DNA from: G965276765 sp965276765
GTDB lineage: Bacteria; Actinomycetota; Acidimicrobiia; Acidimicrobiales; Palsa-688
NCBI GenBank assembly: GCA_965276765.1
Contig: OZ255627.1
Span: 1,612,001 to 1,676,000 of the forward strand
Direction: 5' to 3'
Length of the DNA stretch: 64,000 nucleotides
Part shown: piece after piece, positions 1-10,200 of the stretch
How positions within the stretch are numbered: position 1 is the first letter of the stretch
Layout: the number at the start of each line of letters is the position of its first letter
Position numbers and translations under genes: made by a program
The notes under the pieces: model-generated
Databases searched by the model: none
Seen by the model: the letters and a program-made list of their open reading frames with translations, nothing else
What the model was told of the DNA's origin: nothing

Positions 1-677
1 AGCAGGCCGATGCTCTCCAGGCGACGCAACCGCACCCGTACCGTTCCCTCGGAGACTTCCAGCTGGCGGCCGATCTCCCGGTTGGACTGCCGGCCGTCAG
101 CCACCACGGCCTCGATGAGCGCTCGGTCCAGGTCGTCGAGCTCGAGCGCAGGAGAAGGGAAGTTGAGGGCTCGAGGCCGCACCGGCAGCCGGGCGAACTG
201 CGTCGTGTACTTGCGTGTCTCCAGCGTCACGTTAAGCCGCAGCCGACGCACGCCTTTCACCACCTTGAAACGCTCGGATATGAATTCGACCGCCTCGTCA
301 CTGTTGGCGAGGAGCACGTGGACGAGCAGGTCGACGGACCCGAAAACCACATGCACGGCGTGCACGCCTTCGAGCCGGGCCAGCTCCTCGCCGACCGATC
401 TCACCGACTGGTCGCCAACATCGACCTCGACCTCGAACCAGGCATCCCAGCGATAGCCGGCCGCTTGCCAATCCAGGGTCGCGGTGACGCCCACGATTCG
501 TCGGTCGAACAGCGACCGGATTCGCGCCGCCACGGTCGCCTCGGTCAACCCGATCTCGCCTGCAAGAGCCCGGTTGCTCATCCTCCCGTCTTGGCTCAAC
601 AGCTCGACGAGTCGCACGTCTGCGTCGTCGAGCCCGGCGCGGGTGCGCCTCGAACGGCTCGGCCCGCCCGTGACCAT
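1..677 (-). CDS. Lrp/AsnC-family regulator with two HTH domains (partial, 3' end outside window)
   Basis: The frame is open from an ATG at 677 to the window edge with no stop (225 codons). It encodes an N-terminal winged-HTH (LDDADVRLVELLSQDGRMSN), an Lrp ligand-binding-like segment, and then a second Lrp-type HTH beginning LDDLDRALIEAVVADGRQSN near residue 180. Normal Lrp/AsnC proteins are about 150 residues with one HTH, so this is the tandem two-module form or a fusion. The start codon overlaps the stop of the upstream acyl-CoA dehydrogenase by one base (TGATG), so it is translationally coupled as the last visible gene of the minus-strand operon. It is probably the local regulator of that operon, responding to a small metabolite; this role is inferred from position only. 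Confidence 0.85.
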   Translation of the reverse strand, partial: MVTGGPSRSRRTRAGLDDADVRLVELLSQDGRMSNRALAGEIGLTEATVAARIRSLFDRRIVGVTATLDWQAAGYRWDAWFEVEVDVGDQSVRSVGEELARLEGVHAVHVVFGSVDLLVHVLLANSDEAVEFISERFKVVKGVRRLRLNVTLETRKYTTQFARLPVRPRALNFPSPALELDDLDRALIEAVVADGRQSNREIGRQLEVSEGTVRVRLRRLESIGL

Positions 678-1894
678 CAGTGCGATCGCGGCAAGCCGAG
701 CACGTGCTCGGCCACGTAGGCGAGGATGAGCTCCTGGCTGATCGGCGCGAGCTGTGGCAGACGCGCCTCTCGGAAATAGCGCTCGACGTGGTACTCGACG
801 GCATAGCCGTAGCCACCGTGTGTCTGTACGGCCCGGTCGGCGGCGAAGAAACCGGCCTCGGCGGCCAGGTACTTGGCCAGGTTGGCTTCCTCGGCGCACG
901 GCAAGCCTGCGTCCAGCAGGCGGGCGGCTTCGGCAACCATGAGACCGGCCGCCCGGAGCCTGGCATGGGCCTCGGCGAGTGGAAAGGCGATGCCTTGGTT
1001 CTTTCCGATGGGCCGGTCGAAGACCACGCGCTCGTTGGCGTACGCCACGGCCCGGCGAAGCGCGGCCCGACCGATGCCGACCGCCTCGGCCGCGACAAGG
1101 ATGCGCTCGGCATTCAGCCCGTCGAGGAGATACCGGAAGCCGCTTCCTTCCTCTCCGACTCGATCCGAGAGCGGCACGACCACATCGTCATACCTGGTCT
1201 CACACGACGCCACGGCGTTGCGTCCCATCTTCGGAATCGGCGCGGCGTCCACTCCTGAGGCGTGACGGTCAACCAGAAAGAGCGTCATCCCTTCGATCGG
1301 CCTTCGGCATTCGGCCAAGGGCGTCGTGCGGGTGAGCAGCAGGATCCGGTCGGCTTCGAGCGCCTTCGACGTCCAGACCTTGCGACCGTTGATCGTGTAC
1401 CGATCACCGTCGCGCACGGCGCGGGTCGTGATCTTCGTGGTGTCGGTGCCGGCGTCCGGCTCCGTGACGCCGAAAGCGACGTGGAGGGAACCGTCAGCGA
1501 CCGAGGGCAGGAACCGCTCCTTCATCTCTTCGGAGCCGTGAACAACGACCGGGTGCATGCCGAAAATGGAGAGGTGCACCGACGAGGCTCCGTTCATGCA
1601 CGCGCCAGAGGCAGCAACCTCTTCGAGCACGGCCGCGGCCGCGCCGATGCCCTGACCGCCCCCGCCGAAACGCTCGGGGATGGCGATTCCGATCCAGCCG
1701 CCGGCTGCCATTGCGGAGTAGAACTCGCCGGGGAAGCGACGGTCCTGATCGCAGCTCGACCAATAGTCGTCGTCGAACCGCCGGCAGACGTTGGCGACGG
1801 CCTCACGGATCTCGCCCAGGTCGACGGCGTCAGGGCTTCCCGACGGCTCCCGCGCATCGCCTGGCGGACTTGTCGATTGCCTGCTTTCGCTCAT
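677..1894 (-). CDS. acyl-CoA dehydrogenase
   Basis: This is an FAD-dependent acyl-CoA dehydrogenase of 405 residues when started at the ATG at 1894, which has AGGAAGGA nine bases upstream; an ATG at 1945 is also in frame. The family middle-domain signature FGVTEPDAGTD is present. The C-terminal position that carries the catalytic Glu in short- and medium-chain enzymes is not Glu (LAPISQEL). However, Glu263 in LNAERI lies where isovaleryl-CoA and long-chain dehydrogenases carry theirs, so activity is plausible. It introduces the alpha,beta double bond into an acyl-CoA. It follows the crotonase by 78 bp and is coupled to the Lrp gene. The substrate is unknown. Confidence 0.9.
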   Translation of the reverse strand: MSESRQSTSPPGDAREPSGSPDAVDLGEIREAVANVCRRFDDDYWSSCDQDRRFPGEFYSAMAAGGWIGIAIPERFGGGGQGIGAAAAVLEEVAASGACMNGASSVHLSIFGMHPVVVHGSEEMKERFLPSVADGSLHVAFGVTEPDAGTDTTKITTRAVRDGDRYTINGRKVWTSKALEADRILLLTRTTPLAECRRPIEGMTLFLVDRHASGVDAAPIPKMGRNAVASCETRYDDVVVPLSDRVGEEGSGFRYLLDGLNAERILVAAEAVGIGRAALRRAVAYANERVVFDRPIGKNQGIAFPLAEAHARLRAAGLMVAEAARLLDAGLPCAEEANLAKYLAAEAGFFAADRAVQTHGGYGYAVEYHVERYFREARLPQLAPISQELILAYVAEHVLGLPRSH

Positions 1895-1950
1895 TGTCTC
1901 CATTCCTTCCTGATGGACCGACCACGTCGGCGAGGTGTCGGTCATGGTGC

Positions 1951-1990
1951 GCTCAGCGGCCTTTCCAGACGCTCAGCGGCCTTTCCAGAC
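1951..1990. repeat. perfect 20-bp tandem duplication at the 3' end of the crotonase gene
   Basis: The 20-mer GCTCAGCGGCCTTTCCAGAC occurs twice back to back (1951-1970 and 1971-1990). The second copy includes the crotonase stop codon at 1973-1975, and the first duplicates that end (VWKGR-stop) downstream of it. It therefore lengthens the spacer to the acyl-CoA dehydrogenase without altering the protein. Confidence 0.95.
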
Positions 1991-2764
1991 GCCGGGTCGC
2001 TTCTCCTTGAACGCGGCGACGGCTTCGAGCAGGTCCTCCGAGCCAAACGTGAGCCCCTCGAGGTAGAAGGAGGTGTCGAGCACCTCGTCGGCCCTGGCCA
2101 TGTAAACCTTGTTGATGGCGCGCTTGGTGAGCTGCACGGCGAGCGGCGGTAGCTCGGCTATGCGCGCCGCCAGCTTCAGCGCCGCGGGCCGAACGTCGGC
2201 GGCGTCATCGACGAGATCGGTCACAACCCCGAGCCGGTAGGCCTCCTCCCCGGTCATGGCGTCACCGGTGAGCAGATGCCGCTTGGCCCGAATCATGCCC
2301 ATGGCCGCCGGCCAGGCGACGCACCCACCGTCGCCGGCGACGAGGCCCATCAGCACGTGAGGATCGGAGAACTCCACCGTTGGGGTCGCCACGATGGCAT
2401 CTGCCGCCAGGACGAGCGACGACCCCAGCCCATATGAGTTGGCATGGAGCGCCACGATAAGCGGCTTCGGGAAGTCGCCGATGGCACGGAAGAGACGTCG
2501 ACCGTCGTCGATCATGGCCAGGCGACGCTCGATGTCGCCGGCCGCCTCCAGCATGACCTCGGTGTCGCCTCCCGCCGAGAAGACCTTCCCCGTCGAGCTG
2601 AGCACGACGGCACGGATGCCCTGGGTGTCGCCGAGCTGGCCGAGGACCTTGCTCAGCTCGTGATGGAGGGCCATGTCGATCCGGTTCAAGATCTCCGGGC
2701 GGCACAGCTGTACTTCCATTACATCGCCGTGCTGCTCGAGGCGCACGGTGTGCAGATCGCTCAT
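1973..2764 (-). CDS. crotonase (enoyl-CoA hydratase/isomerase family)
   Basis: This 263-residue protein has the crotonase fold signatures FSAGGD (62-67) and GLGSS (112-116), which form the CoA oxyanion hole. When aligned to classical enoyl-CoA hydratase, the two catalytic glutamates correspond to Ser116 and His136 (FSDPHVLMG). The usual hydratase mechanism is therefore not supported, and an isomerase, hydrolase or other crotonase reaction is possible. The ATG overlaps the SDR stop (ATGA), and AAGGAAAG precedes it. It lies in the ligase-SDR-crotonase-dehydrogenase run and so acts on an acyl-CoA produced by the neighbouring ligase. Confidence 0.88.
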   Translation of the reverse strand: MSDLHTVRLEQHGDVMEVQLCRPEILNRIDMALHHELSKVLGQLGDTQGIRAVVLSSTGKVFSAGGDTEVMLEAAGDIERRLAMIDDGRRLFRAIGDFPKPLIVALHANSYGLGSSLVLAADAIVATPTVEFSDPHVLMGLVAGDGGCVAWPAAMGMIRAKRHLLTGDAMTGEEAYRLGVVTDLVDDAADVRPAALKLAARIAELPPLAVQLTKRAINKVYMARADEVLDTSFYLEGLTFGSEDLLEAVAAFKEKRPGVWKGR

Positions 2765-3705
2765 CTTGGTCTTTCCTTGGATGGCCGGTCATAGGACAGT
2801 TCGGGCAGCAGAGTTGACCGTTGCTGGTCGGGCCGGTATCCGAGGAGGTCGGCCGATTCCGCCGCCGCTGCGACGAGCCCGGGTACGACGTCGTCAAGCT
2901 CGTTTACCGTCCACATCCCGTCCTTGTCAGCGGCCGGCCCGGTGTGCCAGCCCTCTGCGACCGAGACGTGACCGCCTCCCACGTTGAACACCCGCCCGGT
3001 CACCGCCTGCGCTTCTCGACAGGCAAGCCAGGCCGCGAGGTGAGCGACGTGCTCGGGAGCGAAGTGACTGGGGATGGCGTCGATGCCCATGCGGGTCAGG
3101 GCGATCGGTGCGATGGCATTGGCCGTGACGCCATACCGAGCGAGCTCTTGAGCGGCGATGGCCGTGAAGGCGGCGATCCCGGCCTTGGCGGCGGCGTAGT
3201 TGGCCTGCCCGTTGCCATAGAGGCCCGACCCCGACGTGGTGTTGATGACCCGGCCCCATGCGACCTCGTTGGCCTTGGCGCGGGCCCGCCAGTGGAGAGC
3301 AGCGAAGTGCGTCATGGCGGCAGTCCCCGTCAGGTTGACCCCGATGACATCGTTCCACTCCTCCCGAGTCATCCCGACGATCGTGCGGGGACGCAGGATG
3401 GCGGCGTTGTTGACCAGCACGTCGAGGCGGGCAAACCGATCGAGCGTTTCGACCACGAGCGTCTCTGCGCCCCTCCAGTCACCTAGATCGCTCGTGTCGG
3501 CGATGGCCCGCCCCCCTCTCGCCTCGATCTCGGCCACGACCGCAGCCGCCGTGGCGGCGTCGGTCCCTGTGCCGTCGACGGCAACGCCAGCGTCGTTGAC
3601 GACAACGGTGGCGCCGAGCTCGGCGAAAAGGCGGGCGTGCGCCCGCCCGATGCCGCGTCCGCCGCCGGTGACGATGGCGACGACGCCATCGAGCCTCGCG
3701 GTCAC
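2761..3705 (-). CDS. SDR-family oxidoreductase (3-hydroxyacyl-CoA dehydrogenase-like)
   Basis: This NAD(P)-dependent short-chain dehydrogenase has 314 residues from a GTG at 3705, four bases past the ligase stop; longer in-frame reading would run inside the ligase gene. Residues 13-20 are TGGGRGIG, 99-101 are NNA, catalytic serines lie at 158/160, and Y170xxxK174 is the catalytic pair. The sequence around 36-50 and the long C-terminal extension resemble the dehydrogenase part of multifunctional enzyme type 2, suggesting oxidation of a 3-hydroxyacyl-CoA. The gene overlaps the crotonase start, consistent with consecutive beta-oxidation steps. Confidence 0.9.
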   Translation of the reverse strand: MTARLDGVVAIVTGGGRGIGRAHARLFAELGATVVVNDAGVAVDGTGTDAATAAAVVAEIEARGGRAIADTSDLGDWRGAETLVVETLDRFARLDVLVNNAAILRPRTIVGMTREEWNDVIGVNLTGTAAMTHFAALHWRARAKANEVAWGRVINTTSGSGLYGNGQANYAAAKAGIAAFTAIAAQELARYGVTANAIAPIALTRMGIDAIPSHFAPEHVAHLAAWLACREAQAVTGRVFNVGGGHVSVAEGWHTGPAADKDGMWTVNELDDVVPGLVAAAAESADLLGYRPDQQRSTLLPELSYDRPSKERPR

Positions 3706-3707
3706 GA

Positions 3708-5285
3708 TCAGGTCTCGGCCACGAGCCGCTGCCGGAGGCCCGGCCGATCGACCTTGCCTGTGGGTAGCGTCGGTAGTTGCCCTTCGAGGAAAAGCCATCT
3801 CGTCGGGACCTCGAAATGGGCGAGTCGTTCCCGAGCAAACGCGGCGAGGTCACCCTCATCGAGGCCGTCTCTTCGGGCCACGACGACGGCGGCGACCACC
3901 TCCCCGTAGTCGGCGTGGGGGATGCCGAGCACCGAGACCTCGAGGACACCGGGATGCTCGGCCAACGCCTGCTCGACGTGCGGACAGGAGACGTTCTCGC
4001 CCCCTCTGATCACGATGTCCTTTATCCGGCCGGTGACGTAGACGAAGCCGTCGTCGTCGATGAAACCGAGATCGCCCGTGTGGTACCAGCCCTCGTCGTC
4101 GATCGGCTGGTCGTCGGCGCCGAAGTATCCCACCATGATCGCCGCCGAGCGGGCGACCAGCTCACCCTCGCCGCCTTCGTCCGGCTCATGGACACCGATG
4201 CTGACGTTTGGTATGGCGCGGCCCACGGTTCCGGGGCGGACCGCGATCTGCGCGCCGGTGGCCAGGGTGAGGAAGGCGGCTTCGGTCATCCCCCAACCGA
4301 CACCCATCCCCGAGCTCGCCCCCGGGAACCGCCGACCGGCCGCCTCGAGGAGCCGGGGCGGGACCATCGCGCCGCCCGTCGAAGGGGCTGTCAGCGACGA
4401 AAGGTCATACTCGGCGAAGGCCGGATGATCGAGGACCCGCTGGTACATGGTTGGTACGGCGTTCCAGGAGGTCACCCGCTCTCGAGCGATGAGCTCGAGC
4501 ACCTCCCCGGGGTCGAAGCGTCCCTTGGGCAGCACGATCCGATTGCCGTCGAGCAGCGCCGTGATCCCGGCGGTCACGCCACCGCTGTGGAACAGAGGCG
4601 TGGTCATGAGGGCAACACTCTGCTCGGATGCCGTGGTCGGCCGCGGCGGTCGCGAGCCGCGCATGACGTGGAGGGTCTGCTGGGTCGCCAGCAGATTCCG
4701 GTGCGACCACTGGACGCTCTTCGGGACGCCGGTGCTTCCGGCGGTGAACAGGATGAGCGCAACCTCGTCCTCGCTCTGCTCCTCCTTGACGCCGAGGTCG
4801 ACACTCGGCGCCGACCACCACTCGGCGACATGGCTGGGCCTGACCACTGGCGCCTGCACGCTGCCCTCGGGGATCTCCCGGTCAGTGATGTAGAGGTTGG
4901 GCCTCATCCGTTGGGCTACTTGGGAGAACTCACGCTCGCTCCACCAGCGGTTGCCGAGGACGGGCACGGCGCCGAGCCGCCACGTGGCCCATTGCGCGAG
5001 GAGGAACTCGGCCGAGTTGTACAGCACGAGCAGTACCCGGTCGCCGGGTCCGACGCCATGGGCCTCGAGGCTCGTGGCCCCCACGTCGATGGCTCGGACG
5101 AACTCGGCGAAGGAGATCCTCCTGTCGCCTTGGACAAGCAGGTCCTGGTCGGGGCTGACAGCGGCCAGGTCGAGCAGTTCGACGATGCGGTGGGGTCGCT
5201 GCCGCCATACCAGTACCGATCGGCCGTAGACGGAGGTCTCGACCGGCTCGCTCCACGCCGGCGATCGCAGGTAGTCGGACTCCAT
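3708..5285 (-). CDS. AMP-forming acyl-CoA synthetase
   Basis: This 525-residue ANL-superfamily ligase activates a carboxylic acid to its CoA thioester via an acyl-AMP. The P-loop-like A3 motif is FTAGSTGVPKS. The A7/A8 region reads YHTGDLGFIDDDGFVYVTGR followed by KDIVIRGGEN, and the C-terminal catalytic Lys lies in LPTGKVDR. The ATG at 5285 has AAGGA eight bases upstream. It starts one base from the BVMO stop. It probably feeds the SDR, crotonase and dehydrogenase encoded directly downstream with an acid released by the monooxygenase/esterase steps; the acid itself is unknown. Confidence 0.92.
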   Translation of the reverse strand: MESDYLRSPAWSEPVETSVYGRSVLVWRQRPHRIVELLDLAAVSPDQDLLVQGDRRISFAEFVRAIDVGATSLEAHGVGPGDRVLLVLYNSAEFLLAQWATWRLGAVPVLGNRWWSEREFSQVAQRMRPNLYITDREIPEGSVQAPVVRPSHVAEWWSAPSVDLGVKEEQSEDEVALILFTAGSTGVPKSVQWSHRNLLATQQTLHVMRGSRPPRPTTASEQSVALMTTPLFHSGGVTAGITALLDGNRIVLPKGRFDPGEVLELIARERVTSWNAVPTMYQRVLDHPAFAEYDLSSLTAPSTGGAMVPPRLLEAAGRRFPGASSGMGVGWGMTEAAFLTLATGAQIAVRPGTVGRAIPNVSIGVHEPDEGGEGELVARSAAIMVGYFGADDQPIDDEGWYHTGDLGFIDDDGFVYVTGRIKDIVIRGGENVSCPHVEQALAEHPGVLEVSVLGIPHADYGEVVAAVVVARRDGLDEGDLAAFARERLAHFEVPTRWLFLEGQLPTLPTGKVDRPGLRQRLVAET

Positions 5286-5286
5286 C

Positions 5287-7230
5287 TCAGCGTTCCTTTT
5301 TCGCCATCTCGAGGGCCGGCTCTGTCGTGTACTCGTCGAGGACCGCTTCTCTGAGAAGGCGCCAGGTGTCGATCACTCTCCAAGGCGTAGTGACGACGAC
5401 GCGTCCTCGGCTGTTGCGGTAGTACGTCGTGAACTTGGGGTGGGTCCAGATCATACGGGCGTGCGCCTCGTCGACCTTGCGGTTGTAGTCGTCGTGCAGG
5501 TCGCGTCGGGGCTCGACGGCGCCGATGCCCTGCTTCATCATCTTCTCGAGCAGCTGGACGATGTAGTCGACCTGCGATTCCGACCACGACAGGAAGCTGC
5601 CTCCCGACCCGCTGGTATTTGGACCGTAGACGAAGAACAGATTGGGAAAGCCGGGTGTCGTGATGCCGAGGTACGCCTTGGCGTTGTCGTCCTCCCAGAA
5701 GTCACGGAGGACGAGGCCGTTGCGACCTCGGATGTCCATCGGGAACAAGAAGCGTGTCGTCTCGAAACCGGTGGAGAAGACGATTACGTCGGCGTCCCTC
5801 TCGACGCCCGAGGAGCCGATGACGCCGGTGGGCGTGACTTCGGCGACTGCCTCGGCGAACAGCTCGACATCAGGCCGCCTGAGGGCGGCGTACCAGCCGT
5901 TGTCGATCAGCATCCGCTTGCCCCATGGTGGGTAATCGGGGAGGCACTTCGCTTGCAGGTCCTCCCGACCGTCGAGCTGGTCCATGAGATACGAGGTGAA
6001 GGCGCGGCGATGCCGGTCGTTGACGGCGCTGATCGTGTGATCGGCGTCCGACCAGTTGGGATCGACCTGCAGGGTGGGGTGAAGCTTGTCGTTGAATGTC
6101 CACGCCAGCGAGAACCGGTACCACGAGTAGTAGTAGGGGACGTGTTCGAACAGCCAGTGCACCGGAGGGGGGACCGGCTCGAAGTAGTTGGATACAGGAC
6201 TCACCCACCCGGGGGAGCGTTGAAAGACGTCGATCGACGCGGCCCGCCCGACGATGGCTGGCAGGATCTGCATCGAGCTTGCTCCGGTTCCGACGAGCGC
6301 GACGCGCTTGCCCGTGACGTCGAGGTCGGCGGGCCAACGGGCGGAGTGAAAGCTCGGCCCTTCAAACGAGTCGATGCCCGGCAGGTCCGGCACCTTCGGC
6401 TGGCTGAAGGCACCGACGGCGCTGATGATGGCGCGAGCCTCGAGCTCGAGCTCGTGCTTCTCGCCGGAGGTAGGGCGCGTCCGCAGGACCCATCGCTGGC
6501 GGAGCTCGTCGTACTCGGCACCGAGCACCTCGGTGCCGAACCGGATCGAAGGCGCCAGGTCGTAATGGTCCACGACCTCGTCGATGTACTCGACCAGCTC
6601 GTCGCGTTTGGCGAAGTATGTGGACCAGTTCCGCGGGAAGAACGAGAACGAGTAGAGGTAGCTCGGGGTGTCGACCCCAGCGCCCGGATAGCGGTTGTCC
6701 CGCCAGACGCCGCCGGCCTGGTCGGACTTCTCGATGACGACAAAGGGAATGCCGGCCTCTTTGAGCCGGATGGCGGACATGAGACCGCCGAGGCCGGCGC
6801 CGATGATGACGACCGAGAAACCCGGCGGCACGGGGGCGGGTTCGACCGGGCGGTGCGTGGCAAACCGCATCTGGATGGCGAGCATCGGCTCGTACTCGGG
6901 TGGCACCTCCTCGCTTACGACCAGGCTCATCATTCGCACAAGGAGGTCGCCGCCTGGCGTTGGCACTCGGGCCGGCACACCGGCGGACCACTCGGAGATG
7001 GCGACGTAGGCCTCGGAGCGGATCTCCTCCTGGAGGTCCTCGGGGAAGCCACCCGAGTCGTTGGGGTCCATCCCGAAGCGGCGCGTCGGGTGGTACGGCT
7101 CCTCCAACCAGCGTCCATCGCCGGTCAGCTGGAAGAGCACCATGAGCAGCGCCGGCAGGTTGGCCTGCGCCAGTGCCCGACGCAGTTCGTCGTCGTCGAA
7201 GTTTGGACCGGGGACGGGGGTGTTGAGCAT
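5287..7230 (-). CDS. flavin-containing Baeyer-Villiger monooxygenase (HAPMO-like)
   Basis: This 647-residue NADPH- and FAD-dependent monooxygenase has an N-terminal extension of about 135 residues before the first Rossmann motif GAGLGG (144-149). The second nucleotide motif is GTGASS (314-319). The Baeyer-Villiger fingerprint FxGxxxHxxxWP is exact at 289-300 (FEGPSFHSARWP). Length and N-terminal extension match the 4-hydroxyacetophenone monooxygenase type (about 640 residues) better than the 540-residue cyclohexanone type. The ATG at 7230 is preceded by GAGAAGAG and lies 10 bp after the carboxylase stop. It converts a ketone to an ester or lactone. Confidence 0.93.
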   Translation of the reverse strand: MLNTPVPGPNFDDDELRRALAQANLPALLMVLFQLTGDGRWLEEPYHPTRRFGMDPNDSGGFPEDLQEEIRSEAYVAISEWSAGVPARVPTPGGDLLVRMMSLVVSEEVPPEYEPMLAIQMRFATHRPVEPAPVPPGFSVVIIGAGLGGLMSAIRLKEAGIPFVVIEKSDQAGGVWRDNRYPGAGVDTPSYLYSFSFFPRNWSTYFAKRDELVEYIDEVVDHYDLAPSIRFGTEVLGAEYDELRQRWVLRTRPTSGEKHELELEARAIISAVGAFSQPKVPDLPGIDSFEGPSFHSARWPADLDVTGKRVALVGTGASSMQILPAIVGRAASIDVFQRSPGWVSPVSNYFEPVPPPVHWLFEHVPYYYSWYRFSLAWTFNDKLHPTLQVDPNWSDADHTISAVNDRHRRAFTSYLMDQLDGREDLQAKCLPDYPPWGKRMLIDNGWYAALRRPDVELFAEAVAEVTPTGVIGSSGVERDADVIVFSTGFETTRFLFPMDIRGRNGLVLRDFWEDDNAKAYLGITTPGFPNLFFVYGPNTSGSGGSFLSWSESQVDYIVQLLEKMMKQGIGAVEPRRDLHDDYNRKVDEAHARMIWTHPKFTTYYRNSRGRVVVTTPWRVIDTWRLLREAVLDEYTTEPALEMAKKER

Positions 7231-7240
7231 CTCTTCTCTC

Positions 7241-10200
7241 TCACCAGGGGTCGACGAACGGGACTCGTTTCCTCGTCCGTTGTCGATCGGGCTCGTGGGT
7301 CGCGATGGCGCCGACGATCCAGCTGCGGGACTCCGCCGGATCGATGACGTCATCGATCTCGTAATGGGTGGCAACCTCGAGGGCTCGGCCCACGGCGTAG
7401 AGCTCGGCGACGAGCTGCTCGAAGCGAGCCCGGCGGGCCGCAGGGTCGTCGATCGAAGCCAGTTCGGCGGCGTGGCCGAGGCGGACGTTGCCCTCGATGT
7501 TCATGCCACCGAGCTCGCCCGTCGGCCAGCTCACGGTGAAGCGGGTGGCCTTGAACCAGCCCCCGGCCATGAGCTCGGCCCCGATCCCGTAGGCCTTCCG
7601 CAGGATGATCGTGAAGAACGGAACCGTGAGGTTGGCTCCGGTGACGAACATGCGCCCCATCTTCCTGACGGTCGCCTCGCGCTCGGCTTCGGGGCCGACC
7701 ATCACGCCGGGTGTGTCGCAGAGGAAGAGGACCGGGAGGTCGAAGGCTTCGCACAGTTGCATGAAGCGGGAGGCCTTGTCGGCTCCGGCGCTGTCGATGG
7801 CTCCTCCGAGGTGGAGCGGATTGTTGGCGATGATTCCGATGGGTCGGCCCTCGACGCGTGCCAACGCCGTGATGATCCCGACGCCGAACATCGGTCGGAG
7901 CTCGAGCACGGTGTCGGTATCGGCGAGCCGGCCGACCACCTGGCGCACGTCGTAGCTCCGGAGCCGGTTCTCGGGGACGATCGACCTCAAGGTCCCTTGG
8001 TCCTCGCTGCGCCATTCGGGGAGGTCACCCTGAAAGTACCCGAGGTATCGCTTCGCCACCTCGGCGGCGGCCGTCTCGTCGTCGACGAGGAGGTCGACGA
8101 CACCGTTGGGCACCTGGACGCTCATGGGACCGATCTCTTCGGGCGTGAAGCTCCCGAGGCGGCCTCCCTCGACCATGGTGGGGCCACCGACACCGATGTT
8201 GGCGTGGCGCGTGGCGATGATCACGTCGCACGTGGCCAGGACGCCGGCGTTGGCGGCGAAGCAGCGCCCCGTGGTGATGCCGACGAGCGGCACGAGGCCG
8301 CTGAGCCGCCCGAACTGGTAGTAGGCGCTCACGTCCATCGTCCAACCGGTTGGTCCGACCTTTCCGTCGGTGTCCCCGGCGCGACCGCCACCGCCCTCAG
8401 CGAATAGCACCAACGGCGCACCGGCCTTGTAGGCCACGTCGAGGGCGTGCTTGAGCTTGTCGCGCCCGGCCTCCCCCATCGTCCCGGCGAGCACCGTCTC
8501 ATCGAAGGCGATCACGCAGGTGTGCGACCGGCGGGCGCCGTAGGTGGACCCGTTGACCTGACCAAATCCGACGATCACCCCGTCTGCCGGCGTTCGTGCC
8601 ATCAGGTCGGCCATAGGCCGTCGCCGGCGCTGGGCGGCGACGGCGAGCCGCCCGTACTCGCGAAACGTGCCGGGATCGCACAGCGTGGCCACGTTTTCGC
8701 GGGCCGTGCGGGCCCCTCTCTCTCGTCGCCTGGCGACGGCCTCGGGGCGGGCTGCGTCCTCGGTCAGCTGCCGGCGCTCGATGACCTCGGCCAGATCGGG
8801 GCGAACGTGGTCGAGGTCGAGCGGGACGTGGGTCGCGACGACGTTGCCACCGGCGGTTCCGGGGACGATGGCGACAACGAGTTGTCCGGCTTCGACCGAC
8901 TGACCGGGCTCCGTCGATACGAGGTGGACGATGCCACCTGAAGGAGCGGTGATGGGCTGCTCCATTTTCATGGCCTCGATGACGACGAGCTCCTGGCCGG
9001 CCGCGACCGTATCCCCGACGGCGACGGCCACGGCGACGACGACACCCGACACGGGAGCTTCGACGGCCAAGGCGCCGTCGGCCAGAGCATCGAGCGCAGG
9101 AACGGGCCTTTCGGGCGGGGGAGTCGCAGGCGCAGTGTCCGAGGCGTTGTCACGTTCCGCCGCCATGGCGAGCAGCTCGGCCAGGTGCTCATCGACGAAG
9201 CGGGTGGAGACTGCTGGTGAGCCGAGCGACGGATGCTCGAGCAGGGCGCGAAGGAATGAGATGTTGGTCTGTGGGCCGCCGACGCTGAACTCGGCGAGCG
9301 CTCGCGCCGCCTTTGCCGTGGCCTCAGCAAGAGACCCGGATCGCGTGTGCACGATCACCTTGGCCAAGAGTGAATCGAAGGCCGTGGTCGTCAGATAGCC
9401 GGTGTAGCCGAAGGTATCGACCCTCACTCCCGGTCCGGTTGGCACGTCGAACGCCGTGAGCGGACCCGATGTCGGTGTCGGCGTGCCGTCTTCTCGCAGT
9501 GTTTCGAGGTTGACTCGGGCTTGGATGGCGTAGCCGCCAGCGGGCGGGCCCTCCAGGTGGAGGGCGTGGAGGGGTGCGCCATCGGCGAGCACGAGCTGAG
9601 TCCTGACGAGGTCGACCCCCCAGAGCTCCTCGGTGATCGTGTGTTCGACCTGGAGCCTGGCGTTGGCCTCCAAGAAGACGAAGGGCGGGTCGAGTTCCTC
9701 GTCCAAATCGACGAGGAACTCAAACGTTGCGAGGTTGCGAAGCTCGATGAGCGAGGCCATGCGCACAGCGGCGGCGATGAGGGCTTGGCGAGTGGTGTCG
9801 GACAGGCAGGGGCTCGGTGCAATCTCGATGAGCTTCTGGCTGCGCCGCTGCAGCGTGCAATCACGCTCTCCCAGGTCGATGACGGCACCCGAGCCGTCCC
9901 CGACGACCTGGACCTCAACGTGCTTGGCTCGAGGTAGGGCCGCCTCGACGAAGAGCCTCGGGTCACCGAAGGAGCGTTCCGCCTCGGAGCTGCACCGGGC
10001 GTATGCCGTCGCCAGGTCATCGATCTGCGCAACGAGCCTGATGCCACGACCACCGCCACCGGCCAGGGCCTTGAGCATCACGGGCCGATCCAGCCGTGCC
10101 AAGAATGCTGTCGCCTCGACCAGACTCACTGGTCCCGGGGTGCCGGCCAAGACGGGGACGTCGCACTTGATGGCGAGGCCGCGGGCGGCCGCCTTGTCGC

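Noticed and set aside
3777..5354. 525-codon open frame on the plus strand
   Set aside because: It is antisense to the acyl-CoA synthetase, Gly/Arg/Asp-rich and without recognisable motifs; a G+C-bias shadow frame.
5440..7347. 635-codon open frame on the plus strand
   Set aside because: Complement of the Baeyer-Villiger monooxygenase gene; low-complexity translation, no ribosome site.
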